A stretch of 10,780 nucleotides of DNA from Verrucomicrobiota bacterium (GCA_027618625.1 JAQCER010000048.1:1-10780); one strand, 5' to 3'; shown: positions 1 to 8,301, counted from the stretch's first letter. Numbers and translations are program-made. The notes: a model not told the origin generated them from the sequence alone.

Positions 1-634
1 TTCCGCCGCAAGCCTGGATGATGACCGTTGCCCAGGCGATGCCGGGGATGCCCATGGCTGGCAGGCCGAACCCGCCGTAGAGGAACCAGGGATCGAGGAT
101 GAGGTTGAGAAAAAAACCAAAGACCAACACTTTTCCAACCGTCTTGCTATCGCCGTTGGCCAGCAGGATGGAATTGCTCATGCTGCTCAGAAGGAAGAAG
201 ATCGCGCCCCAGAACAAAGGAGAGATGTAGCCGGTGGCCATGGTGAAGGTTTCGCCCTCAGCGCCCAGGATGCGGAACAGAGGCGGGGCAGCATTGAGGC
301 CAATGATCGACAGGGCGACGGCGCAGAGGAACCCAAGCGAGAACACTTGGCTGGACAGTGCTGCTTCTTTTTCCTTATCTCCGGCGCCGATGGCATTGGC
401 GATCAATGCCGATGCGCCGCGGGCGATGCCTTCGCTGGTGGCGATGATGACGAAGAACACTGGAAACGACAATGCCAGCGCTGCGAGTCCGGCGGTGGAG
501 ACGCGCCCTGCGTAGAACGAGTCGACCACGTTGTACATCGTGTTGAAGAAAAACCCGATGCTCATCGGTACGGCGATGTTGCGGATGTGTCCGCTGAGAG
601 AGCCGGTGGTGAGCGAGGTCGTGGCTTTGTTCAT
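1..634 (-). CDS. MATE-family multidrug/metabolite exporter (partial, C-terminus beyond window edge)
   Basis: Inner-membrane Na+/H+-driven exporter of the MATE family (NorM/DinF group); substrate unknown. The 211 visible residues cover the N-terminal half: MNKATTSLTTGSLSGHIRNI, then an early helix with IAVPMSIGFFFNTMYNVVDS, the usual MATE helix 1 with an NVVDSFYAGR turn. Further helices lie near residues 48-68, 98-113, 138-158 and 168-182, followed by the signature-like DPWFLYGGFGLPAMGIPGIA (residues 181-200). Full MATE proteins are about 450 residues, so roughly half is missing at the left edge. The ATG at 634 is the first start in frame; there is no good Shine-Dalgarno sequence close to it, and a GAGAGG further upstream is too distant. 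It lies 37 bases downstream of the ceramidase-like gene on the same strand, so co-transcription is plausible. Family assignment is firm; substrate is unknown. Confidence 0.93.
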   Translation of the reverse strand, partial: MNKATTSLTTGSLSGHIRNIAVPMSIGFFFNTMYNVVDSFYAGRVSTAGLAALALSFPVFFVIIATSEGIARGASALIANAIGAGDKEKEAALSSQVFSLGFLCAVALSIIGLNAAPPLFRILGAEGETFTMATGYISPLFWGAIFFLLSSMSNSILLANGDSKTVGKVLVFGFFLNLILDPWFLYGGFGLPAMGIPGIAWATVIIQACGG

Positions 635-671
635 CCAGTATGCGGGTGTCCGCTTTCTGTTCCTCTCACCA

Positions 672-1580
672 CTACAACAATGCCCGTCGTTTTCTGAGCA
701 GGTCTACCATGAACCACGTTGCGCAGCCAGATGCCATGTGTTTGAGGCTGTGGCCGCTGATGGTTTCGCCGAGGAGCGAGAACACCCAGGGGTCCTGGCG
801 CTCCAGTAACTTGGCCAGAACGTAGAACCCGAATATGCCAATGTAAGAGCGGTCGTGGGTATAGCGCGGCGGGTAGGCGAACAGCAGGAATGGAATGGCA
901 ATCATTGGGTAAAACTGCACGATTCCGTAGGGGCGAAGATCACCCGCGCCGTTAGCTTCAGACCAACGCCAGTAGACGACGCTGCCAACGCCAATCACAA
1001 GCAGCACTGGCAGTATGCGCCGCCCGAGATCCATGCTCAACCGGTCACCAATCACGATCGCGAAGAAGAGCATGAACACGAATACCATTGGCAGGCGATC
1101 CCAGAACAGCCGTGCGGCAGTTGGTTGAAAGTGGAAGTATGCGGAGCCTAAGCCGGTGCAGATGACAAAAAAGAACATGGCGAACGCAGCCCACTTTTCC
1201 CACCTGTTGATCACGTGCCCGTCTCGCCGGGGCTGACAATGCCACATGAAATAGCAACCCCACGCACCCGTGAACAGGAAGGGGATATTGCTCATCACAT
1301 CACCAAAGTTAGCCAGTTTGAAAAATGCACGGCGATCCGCGAAATGAAAATATTCCGGCCACTGCGCCGGCCACTCAGGGTACGGTTGCCTGATAGCACT
1401 CGCAAAAGTGACGCCCAAAATCGTTAGAATCGCGGTGCCACACAGAGTCCAGAGCCGCCAGTCGCTCGGAACGCGGTCATCGGTTGAGGTGATGTAGGTA
1501 GTTATCTTGTTTGCTTCCAAGTCGAGAGAATCGAGATCGATGGAGAATGGCTCGCTGCAATGGTGGATCGGTTCAGTCAT
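672..1580 (-). CDS. Ceramidase / CREST-superfamily integral membrane hydrolase
   Basis: A 302-residue polytopic membrane protein of the alkaline ceramidase-like branch of the CREST superfamily, whose members are predicted metal-dependent membrane hydrolases of lipid amides and related bonds. The family's conserved residues are visible: S146 and H150 in GLGSAYFHFQP, D161 in LFWDRLPMVFVFM, and H277 and H281 in SGHSLKHMASG. About seven or eight hydrophobic helices can be traced, near 44-62, 97-113, 130-148, 160-178, 189-203, 220-236, 245-258 and 283-296, after a charged cytosolic-looking N-terminus of about 40 residues. The reading frame is open upstream to position 2228, but that stretch is antisense to ruvC and lacks membrane character, so I take the ATG at 1580. 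No strong ribosome site is seen there. The MATE gene follows 37 bases later on the same strand. The true substrate (ceramide or another lipid) cannot be told from sequence. Confidence 0.85.
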   Translation of the reverse strand: MTEPIHHCSEPFSIDLDSLDLEANKITTYITSTDDRVPSDWRLWTLCGTAILTILGVTFASAIRQPYPEWPAQWPEYFHFADRRAFFKLANFGDVMSNIPFLFTGAWGCYFMWHCQPRRDGHVINRWEKWAAFAMFFFVICTGLGSAYFHFQPTAARLFWDRLPMVFVFMLFFAIVIGDRLSMDLGRRILPVLLVIGVGSVVYWRWSEANGAGDLRPYGIVQFYPMIAIPFLLFAYPPRYTHDRSYIGIFGFYVLAKLLERQDPWVFSLLGETISGHSLKHMASGCATWFMVDLLRKRRALL

Positions 1581-1679
1581 TTCGTCAAACCGATGCTGCA
1601 CTGCCTGACGTGAAGCGCTGTCGTTGTTTGTTGCGCCTTTCCCTGTCTGAGGCAAGTGTAAGCCGTTCCAGGCAGTTCC

Positions 1680-2183
1680 ATGCGCGTCCTTTCCATCGAT
1701 CCAGCACTTCGCAATACAGGCTTTGGCGTCATAGAGCGCCTCGGCAGGGAGTACAAGGCCCTGAAATTTGGCGTGATCAAGAATCCTCCCAAACTTCTGC
1801 AGTCCGGCTGCCTGGTGCGCATCCGCGAAGAACTGCACTGTGTTATTCGTGACTATAAGCCGGATTGCTGTGCGATTGAGTCGGTGATCTACGTCCAGAG
1901 TTACAAGACGGCGATCACGATGGGAGCTGCAAGGGGAGCTGCCATTCTGGCTGCAGCTGAGCATGGAATGGAGATCTATGAGTATCCGCCCAAGCGCGTG
2001 AAGCAGGCGGTCGTCGGTCGTGGAGCGGCGGACAAGCAGCAGGTAGCCTTCATGATGCGCGCACTGCTGGGGCTCACCGAAACGCCTGCTCCAGACGCCG
2101 CAGACGCGCTCGCAATAGGGCTTACCCATTTTTACGAGAACGATCCTAACAAAGCAACAATTAAGGAGGTGCGACTGGTATAG
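1680..2183 (+). CDS. ruvC: Crossover junction endodeoxyribonuclease RuvC
   Basis: Holliday-junction resolvase. With RuvAB it cuts four-way DNA junctions during recombinational repair, using two metal ions per active site in a homodimer. The 167-residue length is normal for the family. The four catalytic acids of the RNase H fold are in place: D7 (MRVLSIDPALRNTGFGVIE), E67 (CCAIESVIYV), D139 and D142 (PAPDAADALAIGLTH). The family's usual DPG near the first aspartate is DPA here. The YPPKRVKQAVVGRGAADKQQ stretch (residues 102-121) matches the conserved central region. The ATG at 1680 puts D7 at the canonical position, although no good Shine-Dalgarno sequence precedes it. The gene stands divergent from the ceramidase-like gene across 99 bases, which must hold both promoters, but I could not identify convincing -35/-10 pairs. 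lipB begins within 20 bases of its TAG stop; ruvA and ruvB are not in the window. Confidence 0.95.
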   Translation: MRVLSIDPALRNTGFGVIERLGREYKALKFGVIKNPPKLLQSGCLVRIREELHCVIRDYKPDCCAIESVIYVQSYKTAITMGAARGAAILAAAEHGMEIYEYPPKRVKQAVVGRGAADKQQVAFMMRALLGLTETPAPDAADALAIGLTHFYENDPNKATIKEVRLV

Positions 2184-2189
2184 AAGGAT

Positions 2190-2194
2190 GGAGG
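2190..2194 (+). promoter_or_regulatory. Shine-Dalgarno GGAGG that decides the lipB start
   Basis: GGAGG ends five bases before the ATG at 2200, ideal spacing. The earlier in-frame ATG at 2188 overlaps this motif and has no usable site of its own. A longer AAGGAGGTG at 2163-2171 lies 16 bases before 2188, too far for normal initiation, and is within the end of ruvC. Confidence 0.6.
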
Positions 2195-2199
2195 ACGCA

Positions 2200-2823
2200 A
2201 TGATCGAGCACCGCTGGCTGGGCCGCATCGGATACTCTGAGGCTTTGGATTTGCAGGAGAGTCAAGTGCGGCAGCGTGGTGCCGGGGAAGTTTCCGACAC
2301 AGTCTTTTTTCTTGAGCACGATGCCGTTTACACAATTGGAAAACGGCCGGATCAGTCCAGTCTGGGGGAGCAAGATCTGCCGCACCCGGTGGTGGAAATC
2401 TCCCGCGGCGGACAAGCGACTTATCACGGGCCGGGCCAGTTGGTCGTTTATCCTGTTCTCGATTTGCGCAACTACGGCCAGGATCTGCACCGTTACCTTC
2501 GGGCGCTGGAGGATAGCGTAATCGCGGCATGCCGTGCGATGGGGATCAATGCTCGTCGGCGGGAAGGATTGACCGGAGCGTGGGTGGAGGAGCGCAAGCT
2601 TGCGTCTATCGGGATCGGCGTGAAGCGCTGGATCAGTCTGCATGGTGTGGCGATCAATATTGGCGGTGACCTTTCGCCATTCGAGCAGATCACGCCCTGC
2701 GGCATTCAGGGGGTCGCTATGACATCGCTGGAGAATGAGCTGGGAGCAAAGATGAGTGTCGAACGCGCCGCGCGAACCTTCTGGCCACATTTTGAGCAGT
2801 CGCTGAGGCGGTTGCGCGTTTAG
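2200..2823 (+). CDS. lipB: Lipoyl(octanoyl) transferase LipB
   Basis: Cytosolic enzyme that moves octanoate from octanoyl-ACP to the lipoyl domains of 2-oxoacid dehydrogenases and the glycine cleavage H protein, the first step of lipoate synthesis; LipA later adds sulfur. From the ATG at 2200 the product has 207 residues, normal for LipB. Visible motifs in order: the substrate-pocket block SRGGQATYHGPGQLVVYPV (residues 69-86), then GAWVEERKLASIGIGVKRW with the catalytic lysine K133, HGVAINIGGDLSPFEQI, and the active-site cysteine C167 in ITPCGIQG. Both members of the Cys/Lys dyad are therefore present. An alternative start at 2188 would add four residues (MEDA) but lacks a suitably spaced ribosome site. 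Its closeness to ruvC suggests shared transcription. lipA is not in this window. Confidence 0.95.
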   Translation: MIEHRWLGRIGYSEALDLQESQVRQRGAGEVSDTVFFLEHDAVYTIGKRPDQSSLGEQDLPHPVVEISRGGQATYHGPGQLVVYPVLDLRNYGQDLHRYLRALEDSVIAACRAMGINARRREGLTGAWVEERKLASIGIGVKRWISLHGVAINIGGDLSPFEQITPCGIQGVAMTSLENELGAKMSVERAARTFWPHFEQSLRRLRV

Positions 2824-2882
2824 GTTGCATGAAAAAAGGGCGTTGCGAACGAGGGATTCGTGTAAGGAAAAGTGATCGGAGG

Positions 2883-2899
2883 GGTATAGTTTGGTATAG
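2883..2899 (+). repeat. Tandem 7-bp direct repeat GGTATAG upstream of the propeller gene
   Basis: GGTATAG occurs at 2883-2889 and again at 2893-2899, so the copies are 10 bases apart, one helical turn, and end 16 bases before the ATG at 2916. Such placement could be a regulator site, or each TATAG could serve as part of a -10 element. No matching -35 was found, so the function is open. Confidence 0.35.
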
Positions 2900-3044
2900 A
2901 TTCCAGATTTTCAAAATGAAGCACCCGATCCTGACATCTCTTCTATTCAGCGCTCACGTAGCGCTTGGGTTTCCTGTAAATATTTTCGGGCAAACGATTT
3001 ACGAGCAAATGAAAGTGCGTAGCCCGACGCCTACGGTCAATCAT

Positions 3045-4685
3045 CTCACAAAGCTGCATTATGCAGTGGGAAAATTTCTGGCATTGGGCGAGAACGCAAC
3101 GATTTTGAGCAGTGATGATGGCAAGGCTTGGAACTCACACGCGTCCGGCTACACGCGATCGATCTCCGACATCGCGTTTGGCAACGGGGTATATGTCGTA
3201 TGCGGATCGGACAACAGCACCGTTTTAACCAGCTTTGATCTGGAGTTGTGGGAGATCTCCCGTCCAGGCGGCATCCCGTTCAACAATTACGGTATCACTT
3301 TTCAGAATGGTCTCTTTTATATGTGTGGTTCTGATGGGATGGTCGCCTCGAGTGCAGATGGCGTCGAATGGAGTTCGGTGAGTACGGGTGTCAGCGTGAA
3401 CCTGCATGATATCCTGTTCGCCGGTGGCCAATTCATCGCGGTGGGAGCCGACAACACGATCCTGACGAGTGCCGACGGTCAGCAGTGGACCCTGCGCCCA
3501 ACCGGGGTGGCGCTTGACGGATTGAAGAGCGGTCTGCTTTCCGTGAGCTATCTGAACGACCAGTACGTCGTAGGAGGGAAAGACGGGACGGTACTCACCA
3601 GTCCCAACGGGATCAATTGGACGCACCGGCCCTACACAGGAAATGAATGGTTCTGGGGCGGGATCTATCAGAATGGAGCCTACTACCTGACGGGGCGGCA
3701 GGGTAGCTTGATAAAAACGCCTGACTTCATCGAGTGGGAAAAACTGCAAATCTTTGACCGGGGTGACAACGATCTATACGGAATTCTTACTGCCGAAGGG
3801 GTCACCGTAGCTGTTGGGCGCAGTGGAACGATTGCCTCAAGTCCTGATCTCGTGACGTGGGCATCGCATAAGGGAGGATACGAAGAATCGTTCGGCGGCC
3901 TGGCATTTGCCAATGGGCTCTTTGTGCTATCCGACTACGACGGGAAGATTCGTACCAGCGCCGACAGTCTGGAGTGGCAAGATGCTTACACGATGCCGGA
4001 CGAATTGGGCATCTATGATATGATTTACGCCGACGGTAAATTTGTCGCCGTTTCTTACGGCAGTGAGATTGTCCAGAGTGTCGACGGGCGTCTTTGGTAA
4101 CCGCCGGTAAAGCAGTTCGATGGGTTTCCGGCCATTGGCAAGATTCGATATGCGAATGGTCGTTGGTTTTTGCTCGGTAGAAATGGACTCCTGCGCAGCA
4201 GCACGAACCTTTCCACTTGGACGACATCGGACGTGCAACTTGTAGAGGAGCTGAATGACTTGATTTACGCCAACGGCATCTACGTAACAGTGGGAACCAA
4301 CGGTGCCATCTTTACCAGTGTCGATGGAATCAACTGGGAACAGCGGATCAGCGGCGCGACTTCGGCCCTGAACCTGATCGTGTATGGCGGTGGTCGTTTC
4401 CTGACCGTTGGGGGCTTCAACACGGTGCTAGCGAGCGTGAATGGTCTCGACTGGTCGGGGGAAGGTGTGCAATTCCCGCCGGCGAACATCCAGCTTCTGT
4501 TCTATCGCGATGGGCAGTTTGTAGCCTTTGGCTCCGGTGGTCAGATCGGATTCAGTCCTGACGGCAAGGCATGGAATGACGTCTCCCTTGGGTTGCCGAC
4601 TAATCTTAGAGCTGTGGTGGAAGGAAACGATCGCGTGGTCGCTGCTGGAAATTCCGGGCTGATCATGAGCAGTGATCCCTTGCCT
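3045..4685 (+). repeat. Array of 14 degenerate ~40-residue propeller blades within the surface-protein gene
   Basis: By eye I count 14 blades, each carrying a strand pair around '(F/Y)xAVG..GTILTS.DG..W'. Examples are FIAVGADNTILTSADGQQW, YVVGGKDGTVLTSPNGINW and YVTVGTNGAIFTSVDGINW. Fourteen equals two seven-bladed propellers: blades 1-7 end near residue 322 and blades 8-14 near residue 590. The premature stop lies in blade 9. The repeats diverge at the DNA level, so they are old rather than a recent tandem amplification. Confidence 0.7.
4098..4100 (+). other. In-frame premature TAA in the propeller gene
   Basis: The codon follows the blade core QSVDGRLW, where neighbouring blades carry ordinary residues (for example after WTLRP or WNDVS). 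Downstream, in the same frame, comes PPVKQFDGF, then IGKIRYANGRWFLLGRNGLL, which is the next blade. A single base change from CAA, AAA, GAA, TCA or TAC/TAT would restore the frame. The next in-frame start-like codon is a TTG at 4170 inside a blade, with no ribosome site, so re-initiation looks unlikely. Confidence 0.85.
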
Positions 4686-5335
4686 GAGTTCGCGTTGACA
4701 TTAGACTTGCTGGGGGATGGCACAGTGAAGACCAATCCCGTCGGTCGGATGTTTAAGCAGGGAACTTCCGTGACCCTCACTGCCGTTCCAACCGCAGGAA
4801 ACGCGTTTTTCGGTTGGAGTGGAGGTGCCAGTGGTTCCGTGAATCCATTGACGATTACGATCGGTGCCGATGTAGCGATTACGGCAACCTTTCAATCGGC
4901 TCTGACTGGCTTTGCGCTCTGGCAAGTGTCCGAGTTCAACTCAGCCGAGCGAGCCAATGTGAACATCAGTGGCCCCAATGCGGATCCGGATGGAGACGGG
5001 CGCGGGAACCTGGTCGAATACCTCGGTGGAACGCTGCCCAAAAGTGCCGACGCTCCATCGGTGGCAACAGCCAGCACTGCGAAGCTTGGAAGCCCTGTCT
5101 ATCCAGTGCTCACCTACACGCGGAAAAAGGGCAGGACGGACGTCACCGATCGCGTTGAGGTGAGCAGTGATCTCAGTAACTGGCGATTCAATGGAGATGG
5201 TTCGAATCAGACGTATACTACCATTTTCAATCTGATTGATGGCCCTGACGATACGGAGATCGTATCTGTCCGCGGGCTCAGCGCCATCGAGCCGACTGCA
5301 GGAAAAGTGTTCTTGCGATTGTCTGTGACGATGCC

Positions 5336-5365
5336 CTGATCTGCGCCGGGACGCGATCAGTTATT
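5336..5365 (+). terminator. Possible intrinsic terminator overlapping the propeller-gene stop
   Basis: CTGATC (5336-5341) pairs perfectly with GATCAG (5355-5360). Inside it, after one bulged T, GCG (5343-5345) pairs with CGC (5352-5354), leaving a six-base loop CCGGGA. The sequence continues TTATT, only a partial U tract, so termination may be weak. The stem includes the TGA stop codon at 5337-5339 and separates the surface gene from the nuclease gene. Confidence 0.45.
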
Positions 5366-5403
5366 GCCAAGTCCGCAGTTTCGTGGTGTAGGGTGGTCAA
5401 AGA

Positions 5404-8301
5404 ATGGCGCTCTACAAACAGGACGAACTTTTCACAACGATCAGCGGTGGAGCGGATGAGCGCGTCTTCATCGACTGGAGTGCGCCGCTGCTCGATGCTG
5501 CAGTGGCTGAGCTGGTGGGGGACTGGAGCGGCGGTCTGCTGGATCTAAGTGCCCTGCTGGTGGTGGTGCCGACACGCGCTGCAGGCCGCAGACTGCGCGA
5601 GGCACTGGCGGTGTTCGCCGCCCAAAGGGACGCTGCGGTGATCCCGCCGATGACCGTGCCGCCGGATTTTCTTACCCAACTGGAAGATTCCGACCAGGTC
5701 GCCTCTCAACTGGAGACGCTGCTGGCCTGGATCAGCACGCTGCAGGCGGTGGACATCCAGACATGTCCCCATTTGTTCCCGATCGAGCCTGTCGACCGAG
5801 GATTCAGCTGGGCTCTGCAAACGGCGATGCAACTGGAACGGCTGCGCAATGCACTCGGCGAAGGCGGGCTCACGATCGTTTCAGCGGTGAGAAAGTTCGG
5901 CAAAGTGCTGGACGAAATTGAAAGATGGAAGGAGCTGGCGAACCTTGAGCGGCAGATGATCGGCATCCTCCGAAGAGGCGGAAAGGAAGATTGTCTCCTC
6001 GCGCGGGCGGCTGCGGCCGAATCCGCGACCTTGCCTGACGGGATCACCTCCGTAGTGCTGATGGCGACGCCTGATCCAAGCGCACTCGCGGTGCTCGCGC
6101 TGGAGCGACTCAGCACCAGCGCGCATACGAAAGTGATCATCTATGCCCCTGAAGACTTACAGACGATGTTCGATAGTTGGGGGCGACCCATCGCGACTGA
6201 ATGGATCGGGCGGGAGATCCCGATCCCCGATGCGGAGTCGACGATTCACCTTGCCGCAAATCCCCGGGCTCAGGCCAAGGCTGTGGTGGGTTTGTTAGAA
6301 AAATACTCAACGCCGGGTTCGGTGAGCATCGGAGTTCCTGATGGAGAAGTAGCGCCGCATCTGGAGAGCGTGCTGGGCGAGCAGGGAGTGGCCTGTTTCA
6401 ATCCAGACGGCGTTCCCTTTGCCCGACATGAGCTGGCGCATACTCTGGCGGTGCTCGGTGATCTCCTGCGGACGCGATCCTTTGGCGCATTTAGCGCACT
6501 GACGCTGAATCCCGAATTCTTGCGTGCCGCAGGCCGTGACGCCGGGGAAGATTGGGCACCGGCAGCCGTTCTGGCAGAGCTAGATGCGCTGCGCGATAAT
6601 CACTTGCCTGATTCGATCGATGATCTCGCCGATGCCATCCGCCGGGGAACGAAAGTGTCTCCGGCAACTGCCCGATTGATTAAGATCGTGGCGGACGGTC
6701 TCGACGATTTCGGTCGAGCGGGCAGCGCTGGGTTTGGCGATTGTCTGCTGCGTTGGCTCGCATTCATCTACGGTCACCGAGAGTTTCGCAGTGATACTCC
6801 GGAGGACGCGGCGTTCAGCACCATTGCTGGCGAAATGAGTGCCGCACTGGACGGGCTGGAGAGCAAGGTGGCCAGGGCGGCGAAGATTCGGCTCGCGCCT
6901 GCAGATTCTCTGGAGCTGGTTCAGCACGCACTTTCCGGAATCGCTTTCTATCGTGAACGTGAAGGAGACGATCTCGATCTTCAGGGGTGGCTGGAGTTGC
7001 TCTGGGACGATGCTCCACACCTGATCATCACCGGGTGCAATGATGGCTCACTTCCTGAGGCAATTGTCGGTGATCCGTTTTTGCCGAACCAGGCGAGGGT
7101 TCTGTTGGGAATAAAAGACAACGAGCGACGTCTTGGCAGGGATGCGTATCTGCTTTCTTCGATGCTGGCGTGTCGTGCCAGCCACGGCAGGGTCGACTTT
7201 GTCGTCGGCAGAACGCGCAACAACGGTGACCCGTTGCGGCCATCGCGCCTGTTGCTCCAGTGCTCGGACGACTTGCTCCCAACTCGCGCGCTGCAGTTGT
7301 TCCAGGGTGAAACTTCATCGGACGAGATCGCGCCGCCCCCCTGGCAGCGGGCATGGAAGCTGAAGCCTCTACCATTGCCCGACGATGCCCGCATTCGTTC
7401 GCGAATTTCTGTGACGGCGTTTGCTGCGTTTTTATCATGCCCGTTCCGGTTCTACCTGGCTCATGGCTTGGGGATGCGGGAGGTGGATGCGGAAAAGCAG
7501 GAGATGAACCCGATGGAGTTCGGAAACCTCTGCCATGATGCCCTGGAACGGCTCGGTCGTGACGAAACGATGCGCGCCTGCCCCGATGAACGCGAAGTAA
7601 AGGCGTTCCTGCTCGATGCTGCGGATCGCTACGTGGAGCGTCGTTACGGTAAAGTCGTCACGGTGCCGGTGCAGGTTCAATTGGAAACGGCGCGGCAACG
7701 ACTGGCCTGGGCCGCAGAGGAACACGTGAGGGATCTCGCCCTGGGCTGGCGGATCGAGGAAGTGGAGTGGCGATTCGATCGTGAGCTTCCCTGGGAGATT
7801 GGAGGATTGCAGATTTCCGGAACGATTGACCGCATTGATCGCAATCGGAATTCCGGCGCGATTCGCGTGCTCGATTACAAAACAGCAGACAAGCCGACTC
7901 CACCTGCTGACGCTCATCTTGCGCCGTTGAAGCGAACCGAGAATCCCGATGAACTGCGCCAATGGTTGTTGTTTGATCGATCAGATGGCCGCAAAATGCG
8001 CTGGATCAACTTGCAGCTCCCGCTCTACGTCCTGGCACTGCGACGGGGTGTGGAGCGGGATACGCCCATTTCAGCGAGCTATTTCAATATGCCACGCGCT
8101 GCTGGTGAAACGGCCATCTCCACCTGGAACGGGCTGAATGAGGACGTGCTTGAGCAGGCGATGCATTGCGCTGCGGCAGCTGCAAAAGCGATTCGTGCCG
8201 AGGAATTCTGGCCGCCTTCCTCACGCCCGAAGTACGAAGATTTTGGTCGCCTGTTCTTTGGCGATGCTCAAGAAAGTGTTGCGCCCTTTTCAAATGAATG
8301 A
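5404..8301 (+). CDS. AddB/RecB-type protein with inactive helicase fold and C-terminal PD-(D/E)XK nuclease
   Basis: A 965-residue protein built like AddB, the nuclease partner of AddA in double-strand-break end processing. The N-terminal half resembles a UvrD-like helicase that lacks a Walker A (no GxGKT). Helicase-derived blocks remain, such as VVVPTRAAGRRLREAL (about 52-67) and LIITGCNDGSLPEAIVGDPF (540-559), followed by LGRDAYLLSSMLACRA. The C-terminal nuclease domain starts at SVTAFAAFLSCPFRFYL. Its active-site residues are H711 (GNLCHDALERL), D809 (GTIDRIDR), and D824 and K826 (VLDYKTADKP). Of the four cysteines that hold the iron-sulfur cluster in many AddB proteins, only C679 is present; the C-terminal triplet position reads FWPPSSRPKYEDFGRLF. 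No addA gene lies next to it; instead its TGA overlaps the start of the CYTH gene. The ATG at 5404 has only a weak G-rich site (GGTGG) before it. Confidence 0.85.
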   Translation: MALYKQDELFTTISGGADERVFIDWSAPLLDAAVAELVGDWSGGLLDLSALLVVVPTRAAGRRLREALAVFAAQRDAAVIPPMTVPPDFLTQLEDSDQVASQLETLLAWISTLQAVDIQTCPHLFPIEPVDRGFSWALQTAMQLERLRNALGEGGLTIVSAVRKFGKVLDEIERWKELANLERQMIGILRRGGKEDCLLARAAAAESATLPDGITSVVLMATPDPSALAVLALERLSTSAHTKVIIYAPEDLQTMFDSWGRPIATEWIGREIPIPDAESTIHLAANPRAQAKAVVGLLEKYSTPGSVSIGVPDGEVAPHLESVLGEQGVACFNPDGVPFARHELAHTLAVLGDLLRTRSFGAFSALTLNPEFLRAAGRDAGEDWAPAAVLAELDALRDNHLPDSIDDLADAIRRGTKVSPATARLIKIVADGLDDFGRAGSAGFGDCLLRWLAFIYGHREFRSDTPEDAAFSTIAGEMSAALDGLESKVARAAKIRLAPADSLELVQHALSGIAFYREREGDDLDLQGWLELLWDDAPHLIITGCNDGSLPEAIVGDPFLPNQARVLLGIKDNERRLGRDAYLLSSMLACRASHGRVDFVVGRTRNNGDPLRPSRLLLQCSDDLLPTRALQLFQGETSSDEIAPPPWQRAWKLKPLPLPDDARIRSRISVTAFAAFLSCPFRFYLAHGLGMREVDAEKQEMNPMEFGNLCHDALERLGRDETMRACPDEREVKAFLLDAADRYVERRYGKVVTVPVQVQLETARQRLAWAAEEHVRDLALGWRIEEVEWRFDRELPWEIGGLQISGTIDRIDRNRNSGAIRVLDYKTADKPTPPADAHLAPLKRTENPDELRQWLLFDRSDGRKMRWINLQLPLYVLALRRGVERDTPISASYFNMPRAAGETAISTWNGLNEDVLEQAMHCAAAAAKAIRAEEFWPPSSRPKYEDFGRLFFGDAQESVAPFSNE

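Larger units (their letters stand above)
2916..5339 (+). pseudogene. Secreted double beta-propeller (BNR-like repeat) protein, interrupted by an in-frame TAA at 4098
   Basis: One reading frame of 807 codons broken at codon 395 by TAA. Protein similarity continues directly on both sides, so this is one gene with a nonsense codon. Residues 1-25 resemble a signal peptide (MKHPILTSLLFSAHVALGFP, possible cut after IFG). Residues 44 to about 590 hold 14 repeats of about 40 residues with the pattern 'aFGNGxYVxVGxxGtIlTSxDGxxWxxxxsG', as in BNR/sialidase-like propellers. Residues about 592-657 form an InlB-like repeat (GDGTVKTNPVG...FFGWSGG...VAITATF). About 686-698 is DPDGDGRGNLVEY, a calcium-binding type linker. 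The tail has DRVEVSSDLSNW and ends FLRLSVTMP. I chose the ATG at 2916; an earlier ATG at 2829 would add 29 charged residues before the signal peptide. No strong ribosome site precedes either. The function is probably extracellular or outer-surface binding; ligand unknown. Confidence 0.8.

Noticed and set aside
1581..2228. N-terminal extension of the minus-strand ceramidase frame by 216 codons
   Set aside because: It lies antisense to ruvC, shows no membrane or family similarity, and the conserved protein begins only near 1580.
2161..2790. 209-residue minus-strand open frame opposite lipB
   Set aside because: The plus strand encodes an unmistakable LipB with all motifs; the antisense frame has no recognisable domain and is a codon-bias shadow.
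4170..5339. A separate gene starting at 4170
   Set aside because: Its start would be a TTG inside a propeller blade without a ribosome site or signal peptide, and it is in the same frame as the upstream part; one interrupted gene explains it better.
6580..7438. Several 130-146-residue minus-strand frames opposite the nuclease gene
   Set aside because: Low-complexity, basic sequences without domains, lying inside a continuous well-supported coding region on the other strand.
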